A stretch of 64,000 bases of DNA, taken from assembly GCA_030280995.1 (NCBI GenBank), contig JASXTE010000017.1, positions 12,274,498 to 12,338,497 of the forward strand, read 5' to 3'. Origin of the DNA: Hemileia vastatrix. Its lineage: Eukaryota; Basidiomycota; Pucciniomycetes; Pucciniales; Zaghouaniaceae. The position numbers and the translations under genes were made by a program. The notes beneath the pieces were generated by a model, which made no database searches, had not been told where the DNA came from, and saw only the letters and a list, made by a program, of their open reading frames with translations. This document shows, in pieces, positions 10,894 to 21,650 of the stretch (position 1 is the first letter of the stretch; each line of letters begins with the position of its first letter).

Positions 10894-11059
10894 GGAAGGA
10901 AAAATGAGTAAAGGGTTAGACATATGAAAATCGTAAGAAAAAGAAAAAAAACACCTTGATGAAATGGAAGAATAATAAGTAAAGGGAATGTTTATTTGAG
11001 GTATCTTGAAAGATAAATGCATGATGTAAGCGTTATGATACACATTATGAAATAAATAA

Positions 11060-11700
11060 AAGTGAAATTGACAAAAAAAATGCTTAATTTCAAAGGCCAA
11101 TATTTCAGAAACCACTGAACCAAATTCAAATTCTTCTGTTAGAAATAAAAGATAGGCTTCAGAAGTATCTTCATTTAAAAGGACAGTAGATTCAAATAAT
11201 CCTTAACCTAATATTGACTTTGATTTTCAAAATTGCACAAAAACTTGAATATTAATGATGAAAATCCCAACAAGAAGGAGATAAAAGACTACATAATCAT
11301 CATATAAGTTTTTCAGAAGCTATATTCTCTAATTATGCAATATAAAAACATGAAATAAATTAAGTGAAATTCAGAAAAAAAGGCTCAACTTCAAAGGTCT
11401 AAATCTCAGCAACCACTGAACCTAATTCAAACCTGTTTGTGAAAATTTAAATATAGGCTTCAGGAGATTCTTCAGTTAAAGGAAATGTGATTTAAATAAA
11501 CATAACCTTAATTTGTTATATAAAAAATGGATGAAAAAAAATCAAATTGGGAAAAAAGGCTCATTTTAAAGGTCAATATCTCAGAAACCACTTAACCATA
11601 TTCAAATTTGCTTGTGGGAGGTGAAAGATAGCTTTCAGGATAATTATCAGATAAAAGGGCATTAGATTCAATTATTCCTAACCCTACTTCTGAGTCTTAT
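11060..11700. repeat. Three degenerate copies of a ~160-bp unit upstream of the TET relic (H1)
   Basis: Copies near 11075-11215, 11375-11510 and 11555-11690 share AAAGGCTCAACTTCAAAGG and CTCAGAAACCACTGAAC-type motifs. H3 has two copies at 46500-46830. They lie where the 5' part of the oxygenase gene should be. Whether they are degenerate exons, intron repeats or regulatory sequence is unknown. Confidence 0.55.
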
Positions 11701-12391
11701 TTTCAAAATTTTACAAAAACTTGAAAAGTGATAATAAAAATGACAATGTGAGGAGTTGAATAAGTCCACTGTTATCCAGATATGATCCTTAATATATTTA
11801 AGTATGAAATTATTATAGAAAGAAAGAGATATCATTTAGACATGAAAAAAGGAGATGAAACTTACCTAGATGAAAGGGAGGAAAAACAGAGTGAAAAAGA
11901 GTGAAGTTGGAATTTGGGGGAAACTGCATATGGAGCAAGTGAAATGCTTAAAGAATGTAAAATGTATGTGTTTCAATGACATGGAACCAAAAAAAGTGAA
12001 ATAGGGGAAAGGGGAAATAATGACCAAGCCAAGGAGGGATGAAGAGTTGGATGATGGAGCTAGAAAAAGAGAGAAAAGAGGGAGAAAAGAAAAAAGGTTA
12101 ATTTTACCTTTAAAATCAAAAAAATAAACACTTACTAAAAAAATTTAGATACAGAAACAAATAAAAATTTAATTAGCAAATATATAAGTAAAAATGAAAA
12201 AATGACTTACCAGGAGAGATGAGTTGAGAAAAGAATTGACTTCAAGTTATTTGAGGAATGAAAGAGAATAGGAGGAAATGGATAAGAGTGATGAAAGAAA
12301 AAAAGAATGACTGAAAAAATATGCAATTGCAGAAAGTATGTGATTTAGTGTTGAGTTGATGAAAGAAACAATGAGACTTGAAAAAAATAGA
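11700..12391. other. H1 spacer, purine-rich in part
   Basis: No gene seen. Positions 11860-12110 are rich in A and G on the plus strand, matching a purine-rich stretch in H3 (46980-47240) and, inverted, the long pyrimidine tract of H2 (52200-52690). It corresponds to non-coding sequence downstream of the truncated transposase. Confidence 0.5.
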
Positions 12392-12682
12392 CTATAAAAG
12401 AAAATTCAAAATCAAATTCAATATGAAAATAAGAATAATCATTCTAAGGAAAAATTCCTGAGAAGTCCTGAAAAACTGTCTAAAACTGGGTACAGATAGG
12501 TAAAGGAGTGTTTTGATGGTGTACTTGGGGGTATGAAGTCCCTGAGACTTTCTTGGAAGAAGGTAATTTTTCCAGGGCACTTTTGATAAAAAAAGAAAAC
12601 CTTCTTCAAAATCAGAATTAGAATTGCAATAAGAGTCCAAGAGTAGATCAAGAGCTATGAAAATCATTGCTTGATGTAGCAA
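12392..12682 (-). pseudogene. N-terminal fragment of the H-type Harbinger transposase (H1)
   Basis: The 96-codon ORF matches the H2 copy (51633-52016) from the acidic Asp/Glu/Ser segment through FLSK, YLLPRK, PSFRQ and FRTSQE, after which homology stops. The DDE core present in H3 is missing, so an internal deletion removed the catalytic domain. The remaining product would be non-catalytic; it might still bind the ends or the partner protein, but that is speculation. The region 12683-12984 is the subterminal and terminal repeat. Confidence 0.65.
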
Positions 12683-14060
12683 ATCAAAATTTGAGAGTGA
12701 GGAAGGTATGATATGATATGAAAATGTAAATTATGTATGATGTTTTGAGTTATAAAGTGTTATGCTGAAGAGTGCTGTGTATGAATGGGATGATGCTGGC
12801 AAATCAGTGAAATGGGACGTTATGGTGAAATCAGCACATTTGGTTGAGAAAGTGCAAATTTGAGTGAAATAAATGACTTATTTTATTTTGAAATCCACCA
12901 GTGTTGGGGCTAGTGTGTTTTGGAAATCTGCACTTGAAAAATTGTGGATTTGTTAGTGCAGATTTACCAGAACTGACACCCCCTATTTTGTGAAAAAGAT
13001 CTCTGGATCATAATTTGCTGGAACAATATGAGCCACATTTTCAGCTCTCTCTTCATTGCTTAATTGAAGCTTTTCATCATTATAATTTTCCTTTACAATC
13101 ATGTTGTGAAGAAGGATTGCACAGTTCATAACATCTTGAATATTTGCTATGTGCCACAAGTGGCATGGCTGAAGAATTATACCCCACTCTACTTTGAGAG
13201 CACCAAAAGCATGTTCAATATCTTTTCTTCAAGCAGTCTGTAGGGTCTGATAATGTCTACCAGCATCATCTTGAGGATGGTGAAGTGGCTTAACAAACAC
13301 AGGCTAAGTTTGAAAAATCCCATTAACAAGATGGTATGCACGAGTGTACTGATGACCATTTTTTTAAAAATGAACTTCGTCTTCTTTCCCTATAGAATCA
13401 ATCATGAGAAAAGATTGTATAATATTTCTCTACATGTAATTAAACACCAGATATAAAGTTGTAAAACAAAGTGCTACAATTCAATACACTAATATCATTG
13501 AGTGCACCAGGTGTTCCAAAAATGCATGCCAAAACCTCAAATTTTTTGATGCCACAGCTTCCAGAACCATTGTTGATGTACTTTCCTTACCCTGATACTG
13601 GCCAGCCCAGGCAGAAGGACAGTTTTTACATGTCCGGTGTGTTCTATCCAAGCTTCCTTTACAGCCTGGGAAGCCTCAATCCTCATTTTCCTTTAAAATT
13701 CTTTTTAGCTCTTCAGGGTTTGGAGGTAAAAGAAATTCAGAACCATATATTGACATCACATCTTTAACAAACTTTTTTAAACATTCAATTGCAGTGCTAG
13801 CACCAATTTGAATGTATTCATCTGTGATGTCAGCTGATACACCATATGCCATTTGTCAGAGGGCTGCTGAAATTTTTTGGTTTGTTGATAATCCCCATGT
13901 TCCACAACAGTCCTGTTGTTGAAACCAATAGATATTATGAGCCTCTAAGTCATTGGCTAATCTCAAAAATATTATTTTATTTACTCAGAAGCGGCAGTTG
14001 AAACAGGACTCTGGGTACTTTGGGTTATCTCCAAGATAATCTGAGATGAGTCAATCATTT

Positions 14061-14391
14061 CCTCAAGCTCATTCACAATGTATTCACCTATGAGTAAAAG
14101 TAGTCTGATCATTCTCTAGAGGATATAGCTCATTAAATGTTTGCAAATGTTTGAGAAGAGTTGCAAACATTTAGTTTCTCAAAACATTGCGCCAATTGAT
14201 GGGTGGCATGGTAGGCAGATGGGGGGGACATAAGGATTTAATGATGCATGATTGTGGAACTCCAGCTTTAGCAAACATTAGCAAATTCATATTGAATACT
14301 GTTTGGAATGATTGCAGAAACAGCCCAATTAGCCTAATTTTTTAATGTCACACAACATTTGCTAATTTAATTTTTCATGCACGATTGTACA
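14061..14391. other. Spacer between transposase Q and the foldback element
   Basis: Upstream side of Q. No start codon, promoter or terminal repeat could be identified with confidence; a run of seven or more G occurs at about 14221. Confidence 0.4.
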
Positions 14392-15050
14392 TGCTCATAC
14401 ACCACGTGCAAACAGCCGACGAAACTGCCCCCATGTCGTGCAAAAGTTGGGGAGGGGTGCCACCTTGACTTAAACATGGGTGGCCGCCACGTCAGCTAAA
14501 GCCAAGCTCATATGTTTCTATTTGGGCTCACTTCATCTCATGGTAACTAAGATGACATCTTATGCTCAATTAATTGCCTGGTGACTGAGTATTTATAAGA
14601 TAGATAGTGGCAAGATTTCAAGAATTATAGTGCAGCTTAAACCATAAAAAACACTAATATTTTTCTTAAATGTTACTTATCTTAGTAGCGTGAAATTCTG
14701 CAAATTTTGCACCTAATGGATGTTAGACAAGTAGTTTAGTTTTTTCATTAACATGATAAAGTGGTGCACTTTTTTTTGATGCCATATTGTTTCTCTCAAA
14801 GACGTAATTAGTCCTATTGAAGTTTAATAACATATTTTTTATTTATGCAGGCAATGAATTGAGCATAAGATGTCATCTTAGTTACCATGAGATGAAGTGA
14901 GCCCACATAGAAACATATGAGCTTGGCTTTAGCTGAAGTGGTGGGGGCCCATGTTTTAGTCAATGTGGAACCCTTTTCCAACATCACCTCATTGTCAGTG
15001 CAACGTGAGGCTGGTTTCTTCGGCTGTTTGCACGTGGTGTTAGAGAATCT
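14392..15050. mobile_element. Foldback (long inverted repeat) element
   Basis: Left arm about 14395-14575 and right arm about 14855-15045 are inverted copies. The inner 95 bp of each arm (from GCTAAAGCCAAGCTCATATG inward) are nearly identical, while the outer parts are more diverged but still share CACCACGTGCAAACAGCCGA. The 280-bp centre has no gene. The transcript would form a very long hairpin. Likely a MITE/foldback transposon; target duplication not resolved. Confidence 0.7.
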
Positions 15051-15394
15051 GCAGCCGTTTCAGCAAGTATTCAGTAGCTATATGCATTTTACTGGAGCCA
15101 TTTGTTACTTAATTGCAATATTCATCAGCCATATGTAAGTTCTTTAACTAAACATGCATTAAAAAGTATTCATCAATTGTGTAACTCATTCAATAACTAC
15201 TAGCACACATCCATTTCACACTTCAACTCATACAAACACATCTCCAATAATATGAGGCAACAATTCATGCACATTATTGATGAACTAAAAACTATTGAAG
15301 AAGAAGAAATAATATTTAGAGAAATTTTAGAGTCAATGAATTCAAGTAATAAAGCCCACAAAAAATATAGATATTAATTGTAATCACATTGATG
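15051..15394. other. Spacer without a gene
   Basis: No supported feature. Short reading at 15250-15350 (MRQQFMHIIDELK) could be the extreme N-terminus of the transposase remnant that follows. Confidence 0.35.
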
Positions 15395-16010
15395 GACATC
15401 ACCAGCTGATGAAAGACTACTTTAATACAAATAGTACCTACAACTCAACCATGTTTCACTGCCATTTTTGCATTGGGAAAACTGTATTTATTTAAATTTC
15501 TAATAATATATAGCTACATAATGTGTATATTGAAGACAGAGGACTGTAAGTCAAATGTGAAGCACTTGGGTTGCTTGCTAATGCTTATCCATGACAAAGT
15601 ATGTTTTTCTTCTTAATGGTGTCAATTAGGAGACTTTTTTTTCCTATATTCAGTCAAAATAAATGAGTTATTCTTGAGCTATTATAGATGAGAAGGTGTG
15701 GCTGAAGTTTTTAATGCAAATATATGTAGTAATTGAATGAATAGTGGTGGCTATTGTTGTGTGAAGTGAGGGTGAAAAAACAGATAAGTAATTAATGAGG
15801 CGCATCTGGCTTCAGTAGATAATAGTTGAGTCAAAAAAAGTGTCACAAGTTTTTGGAAATCACAGAAGCTACTCAAGCAATTTTGCTCATTTGATTATAT
15901 GACTACAGAATAAATTAGTTAATAGAGTCTAATTGAGCAACGATGGGGGAATAAGTCAGTAAAAGATGCATACCAAACCACTTTACTGACACGGCTGGGG
16001 AAGCTCTTAT
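15395..16010 (+). pseudogene. Remnant of a P-like Harbinger element
   Basis: Near 15413-15480 the plus strand encodes MKDYFNTNSTYN...F...F.IGKTVF, which matches the N-terminal KYYFGKNPVYN...F.ISKDLF block of the P transposase at about 16453-16540. At 15960-16010 the sequence GATGCATACCAAACC, followed by a CTTTACTGA motif and GAAGCTCTTA, resembles the right end of P (20428-20468). The catalytic domain is absent. Probably an internally deleted, old copy. Confidence 0.45.
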
Positions 16011-16216
16011 GTATGTAACAGCAATCACTACACACCAAGTAAGAGCATCCAAACTTGTTTGGTTGTGTAACTCCCGCTTACATGCATATTACTTCTGAGT
16101 TGCACAAATTTATGATATCATTCCACACTCATATTTCAAAAAATTCACTATTTGCGAGTTACACGAAATATTCATCACTCGTGTTTCTTGGTTTATTCAA
16201 TAACATCACTGCTTCC

Positions 16217-17615
16217 ATGGCACTAATTTCTTCTATCCCTCCTTCTACCATACTCATTTTTCTTTACTCAATTGTTAAATTTCCCATGCCTTTAAATTTC
16301 CTTGATGATTTATTAGGCATGGAAGAAGAAGATCTCCTTCTTACATATTTGTTAACTACCTATTGCAACAATCAATCATCTAATTCAACTACACCAAGAC
16401 CAAAGAAAAACATGATACAACAAGATTGTTACACTGGTAATGCACGCTTAATGAAATACTACTTTGGGAAAAACCCCGTTTACAACAATATTATTTTTGA
16501 GCGCCAATTTAGAATAAGCAAAGATCTATTTACAAAAATTCTTGAGGATCTACAGATTCACAATAAATATTGGGTTCTAAAATCTGTAAATATAGTATTT
16601 TTTTAATAATATCCATCACACTTTTTCTCAATTTTTTACTAACTACATTACTACAGGATTGCTGCGGGAAACTTGGATTGACACCTCACCAAAAGCTAAC
16701 CAGTGTACTTTGCCAGCTTGCCTATGGGATTTCAGCCGACTCAACTGAAAAGTATGTTTGCATAGCTGAAACCACTTCACTAAAGGCATTGAAAACTTTT
16801 GTTAAAGACATCATATCTTTATACAAAAGTTAGTATTTACAAGAACCAAATTCTGTGGAGAAAACCAAGATTTTTAGGGAGTACGAAGACAGGGGGTTTC
16901 CAGGATGCACTGGGAGTGGAAAAATTTCCCCACAGCCTGGGCTGGTCAGTTCCAGGGGAAGGAAAAAACTCCAACAATGATATTGGAGGCTGTAGCAAGC
17001 AAAAACTTACAAATTTGGCATGCTTTCTTTGGATCACCTGTAGCTTTAAATGACATCAATGTTTTTCATCACATCAACTTGTTTGATAAAATTTTGGCCG
17101 GTAGTCAAGATGGTGTAACATATAAAATAAATAATAGAATTTATAAAAATGGTTACTACCTTGCTGATGGTATTTACCCACCATGTTCAACACTGGTCAA
17201 AACAATTTCTCATCTTCAAGATGAGGAAAGCTGATATTACTCTAAATTACAAGAAAGTGCTAGAAAGGACATAGAACGTGCTTTTGGGGTGTTGCAAAGT
17301 AGGTGGAGCATTCTAACCCAGCCATGTCATCTATGGAATATCGAAGAAGTGAAGGAGAAAATGACCTGTTGTATAATCTTACACAACATGATAGTGGAAG
17401 CAAAATCAGAATCAGATCCTTAACTAAATGAACAATCCATTCAATGTCAACTTTTGACAAACCACCAAGATCCTTCTTTGACAAACAGCTTAGTGAATTT
17501 TATACAGAACATCCAGGAGCTTCACAATTCCGACACACATTTCGAATTGCGAGAGAATCTGAAGAAACATATTTGGAAAAATAGAGGAATATTTGAATAT
17601 ATACAAATGGAATAA
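16217..17615 (+). pseudogene. PIF/Harbinger DDE transposase of element P
   Basis: Exon 1 (from ATG 16217, or 16319 at MEEEDLL) runs to 16585. A 71-bp intron (16586-16656) has GTAAAT, a CTAAC branch point and CTACAG. Exon 2 begins DCCGKLGL. Landmarks: YGISAD, LEAVASKNLQIWHAF, NDINVF (second Asp), YYLADGIYP, DIERAFGVLQ (Glu), and a C-terminus ending LKKHIWKN near 17590, with TAA at 17613-17615. Breaks: a frameshift with stop at about 16831; a roughly 20-nt deletion that joins GFPGC directly to MHWEWKN and removes the first catalytic Asp (about 16905); TGA at 17231-17233; TAA at 17419-17421. It cannot be catalytic. Confidence 0.85.
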
Positions 17616-18415
17616 TTTATGAATACTAAATGTTTATAGCTATTGAGCAGTGCAACTAACCTAGAAATAGTATCAGGACGCCTGTAAACAACATATATCT
17701 CAGAATTAGATAAGTAGTAATACAAATGTATCTATACCATTTATTATATAAAATAGTCTTTGGATAAGTTTTGCAAGCCTTAACTATTGAGCAGCGCAAC
17801 TAACCTATCACATGCGCACCCAATATAATAACATGAGAATGTAATGGTGTAGTACTAAAAAATTATAAAAACTTGAGATAAATTTATATTATATATATAA
17901 AGCTTGTTAGCAAGTGCCAGCCTTTTTTGTGGTTGGTGATAGCTTTGATGCAGACTTTATATATTTCTTGGCTTCCTTGAACAAGAATATCTTGCCCAGG
18001 GAATCCTATATGTCTGAACAGCCTTTACCCAAGATTTTTACCACACCTGGGAGGGAGTCGCAAAAGATATTTGGTGCACCTCCAAACTTTTTTTTATGCA
18101 TCATTGATGATTAGCAGTTATTTCTGAAACTTGTATTTTATCTTTTACAAAGTCTCTTTTTTATTCCAAAATTATCTGGTTGTTTTCTTTACAAGAACTT
18201 AGTGGATTGAAAGGAACTTCAAAGCCAAATCAATATATTGTTCTTGTTGATGAGGGAAATTACAAGATTATTATTTTATAATAATATATGAAAATAAAAC
18301 GAAGTGTGAGTTGAAAATAAAACTAAATATATGTAATACTTGTAAGACATTATGTAAATAATAATTAAAAAGAATAAAATTGAGTCAAAAGGGATGGAAC
18401 AGACCAGTATATATA
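17616..18415. other. Spacer between the convergent genes of P
   Basis: No gene seen. A short motif (TATTGAGCAG, GCAACTAACCT) occurs twice, near 17640 and 17787. Confidence 0.4.
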
Positions 18416-18975
18416 TTATTTCTGGGCCTCCTAGCAAGCTCAAAGTGTAGTTGGAAGACCCATTTGCTGCTTGCCTGCACAAAAGAAAAAAAAGAAAAAA
18501 AAAAGAAAAAAAAGGGCAAGAGGAGAGAGGAGGGGAATATCTTACCAGTAATTAATTGGAAGAGCCATTTGGTGCTTGCCTGCAAGAAAGAAAAAGTAAG
18601 AGGAAAAAAAAATTTATAGTAAGTAATTTATCTTACCAGTAATTAATTGGAAGAGCCATTTGGTGCTTGCCTGGAAGAAAGAAAAAAGTAAGAGGAAAAA
18701 AAAATAGATAGTAAGTAATTTATCTCCTCTCGCCTATTTTGTTCTTGTTCTTGTTTTTCTTTTTTTCTTTCTTGTAGGCATGCACCAAATGGCTCATCCA
18801 ATTAATTTACTGGTAAGTTATTTCCCTTCTCTCTCCTCTTGCCCTTTTTTCTTTCTTGCAGGCAAGCAGCAAATGACTCTTTCAACTGAATTTTTGCCTC
18901 ACATACTCCACATGGTAACTCAAAAGCCCTTGCAGAAAATGGCTCTTCGGACTAATTACTGGTAAGTAATTTTAC
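18416..18975. repeat. Inverted cluster of ~34-bp cassettes bounded by splice-site consensus
   Basis: On the minus strand, near 18543-18590 and 18632-18680, a 34-bp cassette (GCAAGCACCAAATGG... TTAATTACTG) is preceded by TTCTTGCAG or TTCTTCCAG and followed by GTAAG. A third, degenerate one is at about 18426-18482. On the plus strand, similar cassettes lie at about 18768-18815 (after CTTGTAG, before GTAAGTTA) and 18850-18965 (after CTTGCAG, before GTAAGTAATT). All keep an internal ATGGCTC-type start. The copies face each other, so the block is also an inverted repeat. It might be alternative first exons of the P genes or an expanded exon; no transcript evidence. Confidence 0.6.
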
Positions 18976-19269
18976 TCCTCTCCATACAAGTAATAAATAT
19001 ATTTAGTTTTATTTTTGACTCACACTTCTTTTTATTATTACTGCTCTTTCATATTTGTTTTGACTCACTTTTATTTTTCTTTAAATTATTATATATATTT
19101 TAAAATTCACAAATAAAACAATAATTAACAAACTAAATCAAGAGTTACTCTTTTCAATCCACCTCCTTTTCATGTCCTCCTTCATTTTTTGTAAAAGCTC
19201 CAAGTCTTCATCAGTACAACAATTATTTTCTTTAAGTAGTAGAAGTTGTTTCATATCATTACCTCTCAT

Positions 19270-20095
19270 TTAACTTAGATTTTTCTCTTTGTCCAGTTGG
19301 AGGCGCTCTTTTTGGATTGAAATTTTCTGTTTGGTAAGCTCATTTTTTTTTTCTGTTAACTTCATTGCTGATAATCGATTTTCTGCCATTTTACCCATTT
19401 GCAAAGCCAGGTTAGTTTGTTCCTCGAGATTGCTTGCTTCACTAATACAAAGTCTTTTTGAAGATTTTAGACCCAGAGGACGTGGAGAAAAGGCTGATTG
19501 TGGGGTGCCACTACGTGTTTCCACTTCGATGTCACTGCTTGCCTCTTCTACTCTATTGATATCGCTTGAGTATGTGTTACTAGATTGAAGATCCTTACTT
19601 GTATCGAGTCTCCATTTAGGAACATGCCTAAGTTTGTCCCATGCAGTCAAGCTTTTAAAAGATGATTTAGTTTGTTCTTGATAAAGAGATAGTGCAAGCC
19701 TCATCCAGTCACTGGGTGAGCTTCCACTAGGTGGGTTTCTTTCAATTGAGTTATAGATAGTGCTGAACTTCAAGGTGGATGTGTTAAGGGCTTGCCATCT
19801 AAGGTTGATTATTGAAAAATAATAAACAAGTTTTAATAAAAATGTAAGTCTACAAATTATATAAAACTTACCGGATTCTAATCTGTTCATGATCTCTATA
19901 TTGTGTCTTGCTATACTCATTAAAATGGCTTTCAATTTTCTTATAAAACGTCTCCCCAGATTGGTATGTAGAAAATTCTGGTTGCTCGCTAATTAAAATC
20001 CAAGATATAGCGAGTTGTTCCTCCTCATGTTGAGACCAATTCGGTGACCATTTTCTCTTATTTTCCAATTTGCTGGAGCTTTGAGGTGTAGACAT
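19270..20095 (-). CDS. Myb/NAM-associated accessory protein of element P (250 aa, two exons)
   Basis: Exon 1 (20095-19872) starts MSTPQSS and contains a trihelix/SANT-like segment: W...EEEQLAISWILISEQPEF, then FYKKI and HFNEY. A 73-bp intron (19871-19799) has GTAAGT and TTAG ends, phase 2. Exon 2 (19798-19270) begins WQALN, has a Ser/Glu-rich middle, and ends in a charged coiled coil (about 205-250). Such NAM-associated proteins accompany PIF/Pong transposases in plants and occur in rust fungi; in the Harbinger/Pong systems the Myb-like partner binds element ends and recruits the transposase. No stops or frameshifts are seen, unlike its partner transposase. The name follows family resemblance, not a search. 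Confidence 0.75.
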
Positions 20096-20515
20096 ATTTT
20101 AGAAAGTACTATAATATAAAAAAAGTGATAATTTTGGTGAGATGTGATGATGAGAAGTGAGAAAAGTTATGTTCGGTAAGAAAATAGCGAGTAATGAAGT
20201 GTTTGGTAAGAGTGAAGATTTAATGAATTGGAGGTAGTGAGGTGTTGCAAGGTTGACCAAGTGAGATGAATTACTGAAAAAATGGTGGGGCAGAAAATGA
20301 GTTCCACTAATGATTCAATAATTTGTGGAAAGATCCACAATTTACTGAAAAAATTACTGATTTGACCCTTTACCAAAAGACTGAAAATAGATGAGTGTGG
20401 AATTTTAGTGGCTATTTTCTGTAAAATATGCATACCAAATGGGTTTACCGAAATGAGTGGAGATGCTCTAAGATATTCCAAATGGGGATATCTATGCCCA
20501 AGTCAGGGATATTTT

Positions 20516-20940
20516 AGGGAGGGACATAAGGTCAGAAAAAAAATGTAAGAAAAATAAGTGCAAGAAAAATAAGTCTGAGAAAAGTAAGTGTAAGAAAAAT
20601 CATTTTCAACCATGAGAAATTCTTTTTTTTCTAAAAAAAGAAATTGTATATTTTAGGGAGGGACATAAGGTCAGAAAAATAAATGTAAGAAAAATAAGTG
20701 TGAGAAAAGTAAGTGTAAGAAAAATCATTTTCAACCATAAGAATTTTTTTTTTCTAAAAAAAAAATTGGAATTATATAAAAAACAAGAAAAAATTAAAAA
20801 ATTAAAATTGTTTTTTTGAGAAAAAAAATTAAAAAAACAACAACATTTACCATGGTCACAAGATATTTTCCTTACACTTTTTTTTCACACACAAATTTTT
20901 TTGGTACACATTTTTCTGTCCTTATGTCCCTCCCCATAAT
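20516..20940. repeat. Inverted and direct repeats inside MITE M
   Basis: TTTTAGGGAGGGACATAAGG occurs at about 20510 and again at about 20651, each followed by A-rich AAGTGTAAGAAAAAT units. The inverse (CTTATGTCCCTCCC) lies at about 20920. The middle is A/T homopolymer-rich. No gene. Confidence 0.6.
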
Positions 20941-20999
20941 ATCCCCAATTCATGCATGAATATCCCTGATGGGAAAATCTTGCTTGGTGTGTAGTGAAT

Positions 21000-21464
21000 G
21001 GGTATGCTAAGGTTTGCCAGGGTAAACTGTTTCTAGCGAAGAAAGCTAGTAAAAAAAGGACATTTCGGCAACAGTCGTTGCGTTAGCATAATGACGTACA
21101 TATTACGGGGGGTTTAATTCAACAACTGCTCATGCGCTTAAACCCTATTTTTCGGGAGATAATACATTTTTTCCTTTTTTGAAACCTATAATTTTTTGAA
21201 AAAAACTTAAACTCATGTCCTCTCGAAAATATACCGATATTGGAAACGGTTGGTGCAATTTCGCAAAAAAACTCCAATTTTAGTCCAATGAATTGTTACG
21301 TTCAAAAAAATTTAACCTACATTCACCAAAAACTTGCCAGCTTTGTTCTGTCTAAACAATTTGAAGTCCTTTTTTTTTTTTTTTTTTTTTTTTTTTGCAA
21401 GACTCCACCAACTGTGTTCAATATGGCCATAATACCTCATGAAGTTTAAGGAATGATTGCCTTC
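21000..21464. other. Low-copy spacer with a long T run
   Basis: Composition is more balanced than in the transposons. A run of more than 25 T lies at about 21369-21396. No convincing gene. Confidence 0.4.
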
Positions 21465-21467
21465 TTA

Positions 21468-21650
21468 CACTACAATAAATATTCGTTTCGTCTTGGGGCG
21501 CAACAATGGCGCAACGATTACGCAACAGTTATGTAACAATTATTTTTGGCACTTAAAGGTCTTAGGTGGGTCTTAAGTGCCAAAAAAAGTTGTTTCGTAA
21601 TTGCTGCGTAATTGTTGCGCCCCATAGCGAAACAAACATGTGCTGTAGTG
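21468..21650. mobile_element. Tourist-like MITE, 183 bp
   Basis: Begins CACTACA and ends TGTAGTG, flanked by TTA on both sides (21465-21467 and 21651-21653). The two halves are inverted copies (GGGGCGCAACAA against TTGTTGCGCCCC; GGCACTTAA against TTAAGTGCC), so the whole folds into one hairpin. TTA target and size fit a PIF/Harbinger-derived MITE. Confidence 0.8.

Larger units (their letters stand above)
8583..12984 (+). mobile_element. H1: complete Harbinger-like DNA transposon, non-autonomous (4402 bp)
   Basis: The left end AGGGGGTTTCAGTTCTGG and the inverted right end AGGGGGTGTCAGTTCTGG are flanked by ATT on both sides (8580-8582 and 12985-12987). The 3-bp duplication and gene content fit the PIF/Harbinger group. 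Inside, left to right: a Myb/SANT-like gene (plus strand), a relic of the TET/JBP-like oxygenase (minus), and the N-terminal part of a transposase (minus). The catalytic domain of the transposase is deleted, so H1 cannot move itself. H2 and H3 share the plan. It lies inside the C-terminal coding region of transposase Q. Confidence 0.88.
8497..14060 (-). pseudogene. PIF/Harbinger transposase Q, split by insertion of H1
   Basis: A Pong-like DDE transposase reads leftwards from about 14060 to 12985, is interrupted by H1, and resumes at 8582 down to a TAG at 8497-8499. Family landmarks in order: NPKYPES near the N-terminus, DCCG and the helix-turn-helix-like MAYGVSAD block, GFPGCKGSLD (first catalytic Asp), NCPSAWAGQYQGK, LEAVASKNLRFWHAF, NDI (second Asp), and DIEHAFGALK (Glu). 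Defects: TGA codons near 13863, in the DxGFPG segment and before VNKII; a one-base frameshift after WHAFF (about 13510); and poorly readable sequence from 13260 to 13440. Removing H1 and one ATT copy restores an open C-terminus that ends at 8497. The gene was probably already dead or dying; the relative timing is inferred. Confidence 0.8.
16043..20468. mobile_element. P: complete PIF/Harbinger element (4426 bp)
   Basis: Ends GAGCATCC and GGAGATGCTC form an imperfect terminal inverted repeat (GAGCATC). TAA is duplicated at 16040-16042 and 20469-20471, the TWA target typical of PIF/Harbinger. Gene content is also typical: a DDE transposase (plus strand, 16217-17615) convergent with a Myb/NAM-like gene (minus strand, 19270-20095). 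It is inserted in MITE M. The transposase is broken, the NAM-like gene appears intact. Confidence 0.87.
16026..20996. mobile_element. MITE M, interrupted by element P
   Basis: The left terminus CACTACACACCAAG (16026-16039) and the right terminus reading inward CACTACACACCAAGCAAG (20996 leftward) belong together once P and one TAA are removed. AAT flanks both sides (16023-16025 and 20997-20999). The right portion (20472-20996) is itself a foldback: GGGAGGGACATAAGGTCAG at about 20516 and its inverse near 20911-20933. Length without P is about 540 bp. A second M-like left end at 24269-24283 is the target of Ty3 element 2. Confidence 0.68.
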
